NCBI RefSeq assembly: GCF_000953825.1
Contig: NZ_BBUL01000081.1
Location: 1-64,000 of the forward strand
Length of the DNA: 64,000 nucleotides
DNA from: Cellvibrio sp. OA-2007
GTDB lineage: Bacteria; Pseudomonadota; Gammaproteobacteria; Pseudomonadales; Cellvibrionaceae
Reading direction: 5' to 3'
Shown here in pieces: positions 17,377-25,971 of the stretch. The translations under genes were made by a program, and so were the position numbers. Every line of letters starts with the position of its first letter. The stretch's first letter is position 1. The notes beneath the pieces are model-generated. The model had not been told where the DNA came from and did no database searches. It saw only the letters and a program-made list of their open reading frames with translations.

Positions 17377-19323
17377 TTACTGATTCATTCGGGGAATGAG
17401 TGGCGGTATGGGGCAGTCGAGGCTATCGGCGATTGCGCGAAATACTTCTGCCTCGATAGTTGATACCTTGCCGTCATGCAAAATACATTGGCTCATGGCT
17501 TTCAATATTTGTGGCTTTTGCAGCGGTTTGATGAGGTTTAGTTGTTCCAGTGCGGTATCGGCAAGTGGCAGTTTAATCTGGTTGCGCGGTAAAAGTTCAA
17601 GCTCGGGAAAGTTCAAGATAGCAGCAGCTTGGGAAAATGCTGCATTGGCTTCTGTCTCACTTGCTGCACCCGCGTAAGCCAGTAGTGAGAGCAATAGTTG
17701 ACATTCATTTTGCAGGTCGCGCAAATTGTGTTTGCGAATTTGTTGGGTGTGCGGGCGGGTGTTGTGCAGCACTATGCGATAAATCGCCCATTCCATCAGG
17801 CTGACTTTATTGTCGGCGCGAATTAATAAGTGCACACAATTCATAAACGTATTTTGCTGATCTGCCGACAACTGTTTTAGTGCACTTAAACACAATTCAA
17901 TTAAGGGCAGGCGCAGGCTTGCATCCACATCGGCAGTGCTGGTGACTATATGTGTTAAGCCATTTACATCGGCTGGCGATAAATGTTCGCTCAGCAATGC
18001 GAGTTGCTGCTGGCGCAATTCGCGGTGGCGATCCAGCAGTAATCCAAAAATGATTCCGCGTGCGCTGAAGGGTTCTTGGGTTGCAGCTTTTAAATATGGC
18101 GGTATTTCGGCGATGCGCTCGCGTGCATATTCAATTTGGGGTTGGCTGGGTTGTGCAATCTGATTCAGGGTTGCATCTACATCAATTGCAGCGTTGATGG
18201 GTGCTTCATCGGCTGTAGATTCTCCAGCGCTAAAACCCATTGCGCCGGATTCACCAAATGAAGTCTTGCTTCTTATATTACTCATCTGTGTAAATTCGCC
18301 ATCCCAGTTGGGGATAATGCGTTTAATGCGATCTTCAAGTGGCGGGTGTGTCGCCATTAAATTGAAAAACGATTTTACCCCCTGCCCAAAATACATATGG
18401 CTGAATTCAGCGGCATGTTCATTCTGTAATTGTGAGCCGCTGCTGCTGCCACCGATTTTTTTCAGCGCGCCCGCTATGCCATCGGGGTTGCGAGTAAATT
18501 GCACGGCAGAGGCATCGGCGAGAAATTCACGCTGGCGGCTCACGGCAGCTTTAATCAAATTGCCAAAAAAGATTCCGCTGTAACCAATCACCAATAAACC
18601 CAAACCGAGCGCTAAAAGCGCGGCGGGGGAGTTATCTTTACTGGAGCGACGAATGCTGCGATTGCTCGCACTGCGCATTAAAAACTCGCCGATCAAACCG
18701 ATTACTAAAATGCCGTGCAAGAGGGCAATCAATCGCATATTGATGCGCATGTCACCGTGATAGATATGGCTAAACTCATGGGCAATGACACCCTGTAACT
18801 CATCGCGACTTAATGCATGGATGCAGCCGCGAGTAATACCTATGACGGCATCCTGGGGGTGATAGCCTGCGGCAAATGCGTTAATTGCATCATCTTCAAT
18901 CAGGAAAACCGGCGGGACCGATGTGCCGGAAGCAATTGCCATTTCTTCAACTACGTTCAGTATTTTGCGTTCGTCGGCATCTTGAGTATTGCCTGATAAC
19001 AGGTGACCGCCCAAGGCTTCGGCGATTGCTTGGCCGCCAGCGCGCAGTTGGAAAAAGCGAAATAAACTGCCGATAAACACCACGCTGCTAACACTCAGTG
19101 CAATCCAGAGAAAGGTTTCAAAACTGAGGGCGTGGATAATTCCTTGCCAGATACTCGGTGTTGTTGTGCTCGCATTGACCGAGTTTTGCTCCTGACCAAA
19201 ATAGACAAATGCAGCAAATAATAAAGTCGTGATGGCGATGAGGGTAAATGCTGCCAGGATTAACAACAGAATCAGGTGATGGGTTTTGCGTCTGGCGCGA
19301 TCCTGATGTTCGAAAAAATTCAT
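17377..19323 (-). CDS. M48-family membrane zinc metallopeptidase
   Basis: A 648-aa inner-membrane protease. Two N-terminal helices (about 17-43 and 70-92) precede the M48 domain. HEFSH (182-186) is the zinc-binding HExxH, followed by REFLADASAV with the third ligand Glu267; helices at about 200-215 and 235-257 flank the site as in HtpX. After the peptidase domain (ending near 350, THPPLEDRIKRI) there is a further 300-residue helical, cytoplasmic-looking extension not found in HtpX. The gene follows lemA on the same strand; LemA-M48 pairs are common. Likely role: membrane-protein quality control. A perfect 36-bp palindrome lies between the two genes. Confidence 0.88.
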   Translation of the reverse strand: MNFFEHQDRARRKTHHLILLLILAAFTLIAITTLLFAAFVYFGQEQNSVNASTTTPSIWQGIIHALSFETFLWIALSVSSVVFIGSLFRFFQLRAGGQAIAEALGGHLLSGNTQDADERKILNVVEEMAIASGTSVPPVFLIEDDAINAFAAGYHPQDAVIGITRGCIHALSRDELQGVIAHEFSHIYHGDMRINMRLIALLHGILVIGLIGEFLMRSASNRSIRRSSKDNSPAALLALGLGLLVIGYSGIFFGNLIKAAVSRQREFLADASAVQFTRNPDGIAGALKKIGGSSSGSQLQNEHAAEFSHMYFGQGVKSFFNLMATHPPLEDRIKRIIPNWDGEFTQMSNIRSKTSFGESGAMGFSAGESTADEAPINAAIDVDATLNQIAQPSQPQIEYARERIAEIPPYLKAATQEPFSARGIIFGLLLDRHRELRQQQLALLSEHLSPADVNGLTHIVTSTADVDASLRLPLIELCLSALKQLSADQQNTFMNCVHLLIRADNKVSLMEWAIYRIVLHNTRPHTQQIRKHNLRDLQNECQLLLSLLAYAGAASETEANAAFSQAAAILNFPELELLPRNQIKLPLADTALEQLNLIKPLQKPQILKAMSQCILHDGKVSTIEAEVFRAIADSLDCPIPPLIPRMNQ

Positions 19324-19365
19324 GCGCTCAACCTATCAATGAAAAGTGAGTAATGACTTTATATA

Positions 19366-19449
19366 AAGAAGGAAGACTTGGTGGTAGGCGTTGGTATTAT
19401 AGGCTTGGTATTAAAAGTCTTCCTTCTATATATATAGAAGGAAGACTTT
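19366..19449. repeat. Perfect 36-bp palindrome with a third partial copy
   Basis: Positions 19414-19431 and 19432-19449 are exact reverse complements with no spacer; the right arm contains GAAGGAAGACTT. The same 12-mer occurs a third time at 19368-19379, 64 bases upstream in direct orientation. TTGGTATTA also occurs twice between them. In RNA the palindrome would form an 18-bp stem (about 16 bp after a loop is allowed) in the lemA-M48 intergenic transcript. There is no T run of terminator type. Confidence 0.75.
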
Positions 19450-19461
19450 CATCGTACACAG

Positions 19462-20055
19462 TTAAAATTGAACTTTGGGAGCCGCTTGGATCTCGGCGCT
19501 GTCGGCAAATACCAAGAGACTTGCATTTTCACTGTGGCCAAAACTTTTTGCGAACACCACTGGCGGGAAACTTTGTTTGTAAGTGTTATAACTGGTGACT
19601 GCATCGTTAAACGCTTGGCGTGCGAAGGCGATTTTATTTTCTGTGCTGGTAAGCTCTTCGGATACCTGCATCATATTTTGTGAAGCTTTTAAATCCGGGT
19701 AGGCTTCCATCACCACATTTAAGCGCCCCATGGCACTGGTCAGTAAACTCTCCGCACCGGCGAGATCGCTCATCGCAACTGCACTGCCGGGGTTGGCCGC
19801 TGCGGCTTGCAAACCATTCATTGCTTGATTGCGCGCGCTGATTACCGCCTCAAGTGTTTCGCGCTCGTGTTTGATATAGCCTTTTGCGGTTTCGATTAGG
19901 TTGGGAATTAAGTCATAGCGGCGCTTTAATTGCACCTCGATTTGTGAAAACGCGTTTTCAAAACGGTTTTTTAAGGCAACCAATTGGTTGTAAACCCCAA
20001 TCACGTAAAACACCAATACAGCAATAATCACAATAAAAATGATGGTAGAGATCAT
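19462..20055 (-). CDS. lemA: LemA family protein
   Basis: A 197-aa protein with one N-terminal membrane helix (STIIFIVIIAVLVFYVIGV, about 2-20) and a long helical domain. The family signature is plain: YNQLVALKNRFENAFSQIEVQLKRRYDLIPNLIETAKGY in shortened form, then AVISARNQA and the C-terminal VMEAYPDLKASQNM with IAFARQAFNDAV. LemA proteins sit in the inner membrane with the helical domain outside the cytoplasm, and in many genomes are encoded with an M48 peptidase, as here. Molecular function is not settled. Confidence 0.95.
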   Translation of the reverse strand: MISTIIFIVIIAVLVFYVIGVYNQLVALKNRFENAFSQIEVQLKRRYDLIPNLIETAKGYIKHERETLEAVISARNQAMNGLQAAAANPGSAVAMSDLAGAESLLTSAMGRLNVVMEAYPDLKASQNMMQVSEELTSTENKIAFARQAFNDAVTSYNTYKQSFPPVVFAKSFGHSENASLLVFADSAEIQAAPKVQF

Positions 20056-20197
20056 GGATGTTTCCTTTGAGTAGGGATGAAATGAAAAACGTCTGCCTGC
20101 AGGATACTAGCAGGATGTGCAGATAATGCCAGAGGTAGATAGAGCGGTTTGGTGCTAGTCAGGCTGGCAGCGTGATGCTCTGGGCTTTAAATACAAT

Positions 20198-20803
20198 TCA
20201 ATCAACGTATTCAAATACTTTGACAACTTGTTTTACTCCAGCGGTATTTTGTGCAACCTTGGTGATGCGATCTGCTTCGTAACGCGATACCAAACCCATT
20301 AAAAATACCGTCTGCGCCTCAGTAGTAATCAGAATACGGCGGCTTTGAATGCTGCTGACAACTAATTTTGTTTTAATTTTGGTGCTGATCCAGCTGTCTT
20401 TGCTGCGTGCTTTAAGAAAAGCGGCAGGGCCCACCGTGAGTTCGTTATGTACTTGTCGCACGGAATTTATTTTACCGACAGTTTCACCCGCGAGTAGGCG
20501 TAATTGCTCAGTAGGAGCTTGGCCAGTTAATAAAATAATGCCGTTAAAACTGTCGATATTGATATGGGCGTCCGCAAGCTGTTGGCTCGCCTTATTCAGA
20601 TTGACTCGCGCTATAGTTTCCAGTTGTGCGTCATTAATTTTGGTGCCGAGGGTGCGTTTGTTGGCGCTGATTTGAATTGGTTCACTGGTGGTGACAGTGA
20701 TAATTTTGGCGCAGCCAGTAAGCATTGCCGCCATTGCAAACACCATTGCCAGCACCTTGCCCATTTGAATTAGCTTGGGAGTGATAGGGCTGGCATTGGG
20801 CAT
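20198..20803 (-). CDS. dolP: BON-domain lipoprotein DolP (YraP)
   Basis: A 201-aa outer-membrane lipoprotein. The ATG at 20803 overlaps the diaA stop codon (TAATG), which makes it a better start than the upstream in-frame ATG at 20848. A signal peptide ends in the lipobox LTGC, giving lipidated Cys31. Two BON domains follow (about 55-120 and 130-198), with GIILLTGQAPTEQLR and VFLMGLVSRYEADRI as the conserved cores. In E. coli DolP binds anionic phospholipid at division sites and supports envelope integrity and BAM function. It closes the lpoA-yraN-diaA-dolP operon. Confidence 0.93.
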   Translation of the reverse strand: MPNASPITPKLIQMGKVLAMVFAMAAMLTGCAKIITVTTSEPIQISANKRTLGTKINDAQLETIARVNLNKASQQLADAHINIDSFNGIILLTGQAPTEQLRLLAGETVGKINSVRQVHNELTVGPAAFLKARSKDSWISTKIKTKLVVSSIQSRRILITTEAQTVFLMGLVSRYEADRITKVAQNTAGVKQVVKVFEYVD

Positions 20804-21387
20804 TAGAAACCTCCAAATAATTGTTGGTCGATTAAGTCGCATAAACAAAAAATACTGAGCAGGTGAACTTCATGAATACGGGGTTTGGCCACAGAGGGTA
20901 CCCGAAGTTCCAGGTCACCGCGGTCGAGTAGTGCGGCAACATCGCCGCCGTCGCCGGCGGTCAGTGCAATTACTTGCATTTCTTTGTCGTGTGCCGCGCT
21001 AATCGCCTGCAATAAATTGCTCGCTTTGCCGGTGCTGGTGAGCAGCAATAACACATCGCCAGGTTGACCCAGTGAGCGAATTTGTTTGGCGTAGACATCA
21101 TTAAAACTATAGTCGCTACCAATCGCCGTTTGGGTGGTGAAGTCTGCACCCAAATTGAAGGATGGCAGGCTCGGGCGTTCTTGCTCAAAAGGATTGATGA
21201 GGCTGGCGGTAAAAATTTGCGCTTGTGCTGCGGAAATGCCATTGCCGCAGGTGAGAATCTTTTTTTCGTAGAGCAGCGCCTGCACAATAGACTGGCTCGC
21301 TTGCGCGATCAGCGGCGCAAGCTCTTCACCGGCATGCATCTTCGCTTCAATACTTTCGTGAAACAGGGTGATAACACGTTGATCCAT
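20803..21387 (-). CDS. diaA: SIS-domain protein DiaA (GmhA-like)
   Basis: A 194-aa SIS (sugar isomerase) protein. Residues about 35-190 hold the SIS fold: KKILTCGNGISAAQAQIF (phosphosugar-type loop), LLLLTSTGKASNLLQAI and VIALTAGDGGDVAALL. In E. coli DiaA is a tetramer that binds DnaA and promotes timely initiation; the close paralogue GmhA makes heptose for lipopolysaccharide. Neighbours yraN and dolP point to DiaA. The stop codon overlaps the dolP start. Confidence 0.9.
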   Translation of the reverse strand: MDQRVITLFHESIEAKMHAGEELAPLIAQASQSIVQALLYEKKILTCGNGISAAQAQIFTASLINPFEQERPSLPSFNLGADFTTQTAIGSDYSFNDVYAKQIRSLGQPGDVLLLLTSTGKASNLLQAISAAHDKEMQVIALTAGDGGDVAALLDRGDLELRVPSVAKPRIHEVHLLSIFCLCDLIDQQLFGGF

Positions 21388-21452
21388 AATATTTCTACTT
21401 GTTGTACAGGCTAGTGTGGCTGACTAAAACAGGGCACCTGCGCGATTGTGCA

Positions 21453-21860
21453 TCAAGCGCCGAATGCATTTTGAATCCATTGAATGGGTGGCGCGGTGCC
21501 GGTTTGATCCAATGCTATCACATCAAAACGGCAGGCGACTTTATCAAACAGTTTGTGCTCTTGTAAAAAGCGAGTGGCAGTGCGAATAATTTTTTTCTGT
21601 TTGCGATAATCCACCGTTTCTACCGCTGGCGCAAAACGTTTGTTAGTGCGCAAACGCACTTCAACAAACACCATGCAGGTTCCTTGCGCTGTTTTCTGCA
21701 GCATGATTAGATCTATTTCGCCGAGTTTACAGCGGTAATTTTTGCTGCGGGTAATTAAACCTTGCTGGTGTAAAAAGGCTTCGGCCTGTGCTTCGGCTTG
21801 CGCACCTATGCTGATAGCATTGTGAGGTTCAGCATCATCCTTGTTGCGGGTAAACATCAT
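21453..21860 (-). CDS. yraN: YraN family (UPF0102) nuclease-fold protein
   Basis: A 135-aa protein with the restriction-endonuclease-like fold of UPF0102. The core motifs are GAQAEAQAEAFLHQQG, NYRCKLGEIDLIML (the GEIDLI catalytic-type Asp) and MVFVEVRLR (E-x-K-like, here EVR), then RKQKKIIRTATRFL. Structure-specific nuclease activity is suspected for the family but not established. It sits 21 bases after lpoA on the same strand, the standard gene order. Confidence 0.93.
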   Translation of the reverse strand: MMFTRNKDDAEPHNAISIGAQAEAQAEAFLHQQGLITRSKNYRCKLGEIDLIMLQKTAQGTCMVFVEVRLRTNKRFAPAVETVDYRKQKKIIRTATRFLQEHKLFDKVACRFDVIALDQTGTAPPIQWIQNAFGA

Positions 21861-21881
21861 TAATCCTCAATGTGTGTTGCG

Positions 21882-23771
21882 TTAATATTGAATGTCATTT
21901 TGGTTGATGACCATGGGTAGTGGCTGTGCTTCGCCATTGCGAAATCTCACCCACATTTGCTCGCGCTCGATGCGCCTGTCACTCAGCATATGCAATGCGC
22001 CGGTTGCGCCGTAAATGCGCATATCGGGCACTTGTTCTAATTGCGGCAGGCGCGCGTAAAGGCGAAATGCATCTGCGCCCAATGCATGCAAACGGCCATA
22101 CACTGCAGCGGATTTTGTGTGTTGTGCAACGGCTTGTTTTTCTTTGCTGGTAGTGTCAAACAACCACGGCATAGTATTAAAACGAACGCCATTTAAATCG
22201 CGGTCTGCTTTAGGGTTAGGTTGCCCCGAGTAAATTTGACTGGTGGCATACACCGGAATTTTCCCCGCGTAGTGAAAGGCAAAGGTTGGTTTGATTTGGC
22301 GCCCCTGCGCTGGATCGGCGATTAAAAAAATCATATCCACATCGCTGCGGCTGCGCGGCGAGGATTGCAGTGGAATACCCAATAAAGCCTGCATTTCGCG
22401 GGTGCGAATTTGGCTCTGTTCGATTTGCATCGCATCTTTCACTAGGCGGGAATAATTGGCGCCAGTTTGAAATTGGGTGCGGTTTACTACTGTACCGCCC
22501 AATTGCTCCCACTCGTTGGCAAATGCGCGCGCACTGCGTTCACTCCACTCTTGCGAGGGGATAATCACCATTGCCTGGCGATGCCCTTCCAAAAATGCCT
22601 GACGTGCAACTTGTCGCGCTTCATCTTCAACCGCTAAACCAAATTGATAAAATCCTTTGAGCGGTTCTGCAGGTGGAGTATCGGGATAATTGAGCGATAA
22701 CACCGGCACTTCCAGCGAGGGCATCAAACTTATTTCTGTGACTTTTTCTTTATCGATAGGGCCGATGACTAGATCGGCACCATCGGCGATAGCTTGTTGA
22801 TAGGCGGCAATCACATCGACACTACTATCGTATTGGCGCACTTCCGGTGTTTGGCGGCCATTGCCGAGGGCTTCAAAATAGGCAGCGAAAAAGCCATCGC
22901 GCACTGCTTCACCTGCTTCGGCGAGTTTGCCTTGCATTGGCAGTAGTAGTGCAACTTGTCGCGGTTGTTGTTCAATCAGGCTTTGCAGTAAACGCAAATC
23001 GCTGGGCAGGTTGTTGTGCGCAGGATGCTGCCGCCACATGCTCAACCATTGCTGCAATTGTTCGCGCTGTTGTTCTAAATCTATTTGATTATTTTTATTG
23101 ATCGCTGCGAGGCTATACCAACCGCGCGCCGCTTGACCATGTTCGTTTTCAGCCAGTTGCTGTAGCTCCGCAAATGGAATACTCATAAGATTTTGCCAGA
23201 GCGAGTCCTGATTGGCTTGATGCTGAATTTTATTGTCGATTAGGCTGCTAAGTTGAATGCGCTCATTAACACTGCTTTGCGCCTCGCCCAGTAACGCAAA
23301 TACCTGCGCGCGCTTTTCGCGCAATGCTACTTCAGTTTGCGGCTCCATGATTTGCCATTGTTGTTCCAAGCGCGGCTTGGTTAGAATGCCGTGCGCTAGA
23401 AAATTGGAACCCTCCTGCAGCGCGACTGTGCTGAACAAATCGGTGTGCTTGATATAGGCTTGGTCGGGCAGTTCATCGGTATTCATATCGACCAATAAAT
23501 TGCGCGCACGGCTGAATTTTCCCGCATCGATATACACCTGCGCCGCCTGCAAAACCAGGCTCTCCCTCTCGGGTGATTGCGCTTGATTAGCCATCGCTAG
23601 CAGTTTGCTGGCGCTGAGGCTAGCCGGTTGGCTTTTTGCTGGAGTCTGGCTGTGAGTGGTGGGTTGGGTAGGATTGTTACCGCAACTGGCAAGATTGAGT
23701 GTCAGTGTCGCGATTGCCAGTGCAATCAATGAGTTTGTCGATAAAGTGCTAAACAATGGCCGTATCGGCAT
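21882..23771 (-). CDS. lpoA: Penicillin-binding protein activator LpoA
   Basis: A 629-aa outer-membrane lipoprotein that reaches through the periplasm to stimulate PBP1a. I chose ATG 23771, which gives a normal signal peptide and lipobox (LASC, Cys30); the open frame extends 38 codons farther without a signal peptide. The N-terminal half (about 40-270) is TPR-like helical repeats; the C-terminal half (about 285-620) is a periplasmic-binding-protein fold beginning QVALLLPMQGKLAEAGEAV and containing GPIDKEKVTEI. It is divergent from rsmI across an 85-base gap and heads the yraN-diaA-dolP operon. Confidence 0.93.
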   Translation of the reverse strand: MPIRPLFSTLSTNSLIALAIATLTLNLASCGNNPTQPTTHSQTPAKSQPASLSASKLLAMANQAQSPERESLVLQAAQVYIDAGKFSRARNLLVDMNTDELPDQAYIKHTDLFSTVALQEGSNFLAHGILTKPRLEQQWQIMEPQTEVALREKRAQVFALLGEAQSSVNERIQLSSLIDNKIQHQANQDSLWQNLMSIPFAELQQLAENEHGQAARGWYSLAAINKNNQIDLEQQREQLQQWLSMWRQHPAHNNLPSDLRLLQSLIEQQPRQVALLLPMQGKLAEAGEAVRDGFFAAYFEALGNGRQTPEVRQYDSSVDVIAAYQQAIADGADLVIGPIDKEKVTEISLMPSLEVPVLSLNYPDTPPAEPLKGFYQFGLAVEDEARQVARQAFLEGHRQAMVIIPSQEWSERSARAFANEWEQLGGTVVNRTQFQTGANYSRLVKDAMQIEQSQIRTREMQALLGIPLQSSPRSRSDVDMIFLIADPAQGRQIKPTFAFHYAGKIPVYATSQIYSGQPNPKADRDLNGVRFNTMPWLFDTTSKEKQAVAQHTKSAAVYGRLHALGADAFRLYARLPQLEQVPDMRIYGATGALHMLSDRRIEREQMWVRFRNGEAQPLPMVINQNDIQY

Positions 23772-23856
23772 GAAAACCTCGGTAAAAACCTGCAGTGATG
23801 AATCAACATGTAGAGCCAGCGAGCTGGCTTGAAACCTAAATTTTTCGGAGTCCGGT

Positions 23857-24711
23857 ATGACATCAGTAGCCTCAAACCCAGGCATTCTTTATGTCGTGGC
23901 GACCCCGATTGGCAATCTGGGCGATATGGTACCGCGAGCGGTAGAAACACTACAAACAGTAGCGCTAATTGCCGCTGAAGATACGCGACACAGTTCCCGT
24001 CTGTTGTCCCACTTTGATATCAAAACGCCCTGTATTGCCTACCACGACCACAGTGATGATACGCGGGTAGATCAGTTGGTCGCGCGCTTACAGGGTGGCG
24101 AGTCCATCGCACTGATTTCAGATGCGGGAACGCCATTGGTATCTGACCCAGGTTATCGTCTGGTGCGTTCGGCGCGCCAGGCGGGTATCCAGATCGTACC
24201 GATTCCCGGCGCTTGCGCCATGATCGCCGCCTTAAGTGCTGCCGGCTTGCCCTCGGACAGATTTGCCTTTGAAGGTTTTTTGCCCGCCAAACAAGTCGCG
24301 CGCTGTGCGCAACTACAATCCTTGGCGGCTGACCCGCGCACGCTGATTTTTTATGAGGCACCACACCGCATTCTGGAAACCCTGCAAGACATGGCGCAGG
24401 TGTTTGGCGCGGATCGTGAAGTGGTGATGGCGCGTGAACTGACCAAGACGTTTGAAACAATAAAAGGTAATAAAGTCAGTGAGTTGGCCTCATGGGTGGA
24501 AAGTGATAGCAACCAACAGCGCGGCGAAATTGTGCTGTTGGTACACGGCGCGCCGAAGCCGGAAAACGAGGCGATGACACCAGAGCAAATGCATATTATG
24601 AAAGTGTTGTTAGATGAGTTGCCGGTCAAACAAGCGGCCAGCATCGGCGCCAAGTTAACCGGGCTGAAAAAGAATTTTTTATACGATTGGGCGCTGCAGC
24701 AAAGCGAGTAA
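23857..24711 (+). CDS. rsmI: 16S rRNA (cytidine-1402-2'-O)-methyltransferase RsmI
   Basis: SAM-dependent enzyme that 2'-O-methylates C1402 of 16S rRNA in the decoding centre. A 284-aa tetrapyrrole-methylase fold protein: LYVVATPIGNLGDM (residues 10-23), AAEDTRHSSRLL, IALISDAGTPLVSDPGYRLV and FYEAPHRI are all diagnostic for RsmI (YraL). It is divergent from lpoA, as in E. coli and Pseudomonas, and is partner to RsmH encoded 5 kb downstream, which methylates N4 of the same base. Confidence 0.96.
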   Translation: MTSVASNPGILYVVATPIGNLGDMVPRAVETLQTVALIAAEDTRHSSRLLSHFDIKTPCIAYHDHSDDTRVDQLVARLQGGESIALISDAGTPLVSDPGYRLVRSARQAGIQIVPIPGACAMIAALSAAGLPSDRFAFEGFLPAKQVARCAQLQSLAADPRTLIFYEAPHRILETLQDMAQVFGADREVVMARELTKTFETIKGNKVSELASWVESDSNQQRGEIVLLVHGAPKPENEAMTPEQMHIMKVLLDELPVKQAASIGAKLTGLKKNFLYDWALQQSE

Positions 24712-24799
24712 AGCGCTTGCTTGACCCTCCCTCCGGCGGGGGGCGGTGTAAACCATCAGATTTGAGTATTACGAACTCACCTGAACAGTGCTGTTGGAA

Positions 24800-25756
24800 T
24801 CAAAGTTGATCAGCTTCGGCCTTGACCGGTATAGCTCGGCTAAAGCGCGATTTAAATGCGATGATCAAACCCGACGCTGCTACTATCGCCATACCTACCA
24901 AGCTCATGCTGTCGGGAATGGTGCCGAACACAATCCAGCCCAATAACCCTGCCCAGATTAATTGCAAATAAGTCATGGGCGCCAACATGGAGGCTGGTGC
25001 GTGGCGATAAGCGAGGGTAAATAAGTAGTGGCCGAGCCCGCCGCTGACCCCCATGCTTAACAGCAATATCACTTCTAAGGTGCTAGGTGCGTCATTTTCC
25101 CAAAACCAGGGTAGGGCGATACCAAATATAATCGAGCCGATGAGCGCGGTGTAAAACAACAGCGTGATGGCCTTTTCGGTGCTGGCGAGCAGGCGGGATA
25201 ACAATTGGTAAGTGGCATTGGCCGCTGCTGCCCCCAGCGCAAACATAATGCCGATGGCATCCAGGCCGCCACCCGGGCGTGCGATCAGCAATACGCCGAT
25301 AAACCCCGTCACTATCGCCGCCCAACCCCATGCGCCGATTTTTTCTTGCAGCATTGAGCCCGCCAGTAGCGCCACGAGTGTGGGCGCTAGAAAGTTGATC
25401 GCGGTAGTCTCTGCCAACGGCATGCGGTGCAGTGCCATGCCCATGCATAGCGAAGCAATGCTCAACACCACAGCACGTGCAATCACCAGCCCGGTGCGCT
25501 GGGTGTGAATAAGCTGAGCCGAGTGGCGCGGTGCCAGAATCATCACCATCAACAAAAAATGGACGATATAGCGCATCGCCACTACAAAGGGCACGTTGTA
25601 ATGAATGGTCAGGTATTTGGTGGTGCTGTCCATGCAAGCAAACAGAAATAATCCGGCAGCAGCAAGCAGGAAACCTTTAAGTGCGTTGTGTTGCAGCGGT
25701 GTGGTGATATGCAGAGCTTGGGTTGGCGCGGGTTGCCCTGCAGGGGGGTTACTCAT
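24800..25756 (-). CDS. EamA/DMT-family membrane transporter
   Basis: A 318-aa protein with about ten hydrophobic helices arranged as two EamA repeats (about 28-160 and 170-305). Typical stretches are YIVHFLLMVMILAPRH, LAPTLVALLAGSML in the first repeat and ASMLAPMTYLQLIWAGLLGW in the second. Members export amino acids, nucleobases or other metabolites; the substrate is not predictable. It lies between rsmI and the TonB-dependent receptor, an interval that in Pseudomonas is not occupied by these genes. Confidence 0.88.
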   Translation of the reverse strand: MSNPPAGQPAPTQALHITTPLQHNALKGFLLAAAGLFLFACMDSTTKYLTIHYNVPFVVAMRYIVHFLLMVMILAPRHSAQLIHTQRTGLVIARAVVLSIASLCMGMALHRMPLAETTAINFLAPTLVALLAGSMLQEKIGAWGWAAIVTGFIGVLLIARPGGGLDAIGIMFALGAAAANATYQLLSRLLASTEKAITLLFYTALIGSIIFGIALPWFWENDAPSTLEVILLLSMGVSGGLGHYLFTLAYRHAPASMLAPMTYLQLIWAGLLGWIVFGTIPDSMSLVGMAIVAASGLIIAFKSRFSRAIPVKAEADQL

Positions 25757-25917
25757 TGCTGTATTCCGATAGTGAAGCTAAAAATAAATCATATTAATGA
25801 TAGCAGCAATGCCCCGGGAAGATTAGCTAAAAACAGCCAAACAGATTATTTATCTAGGCTCCAAAATTCATTTGTCGCCGTTCTAACCTGAAAGCTAATC
25901 AATGCGTTTTCGCTAAT

Positions 25918-25947
25918 ATAAAAAACCCAGCGCAAAGGCTGGGTTTA
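25918..25947 (-). terminator. Intrinsic terminator of the TonB-dependent receptor gene
   Basis: AAACCCAG (about 25922-25929) pairs with CTGGGTTT (25939-25946) around a nine-base loop. Read on the minus strand, the stem is followed by a run of T. It lies 25 bases after the receptor's stop codon. Confidence 0.85.
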
Positions 25948-25971
25948 TATTGCGAGTTCAATTGCGGGTGT

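Noticed and set aside
23772-23885. Longer start for lpoA
   Set aside because: The extension has no signal peptide and overlaps rsmI; ATG 23771 gives a correct lipoprotein signal.
24720-24755. GC-rich CCCTCC...GGGGGG stretch after rsmI as a terminator
   Set aside because: Pairing is imperfect and no T run follows.
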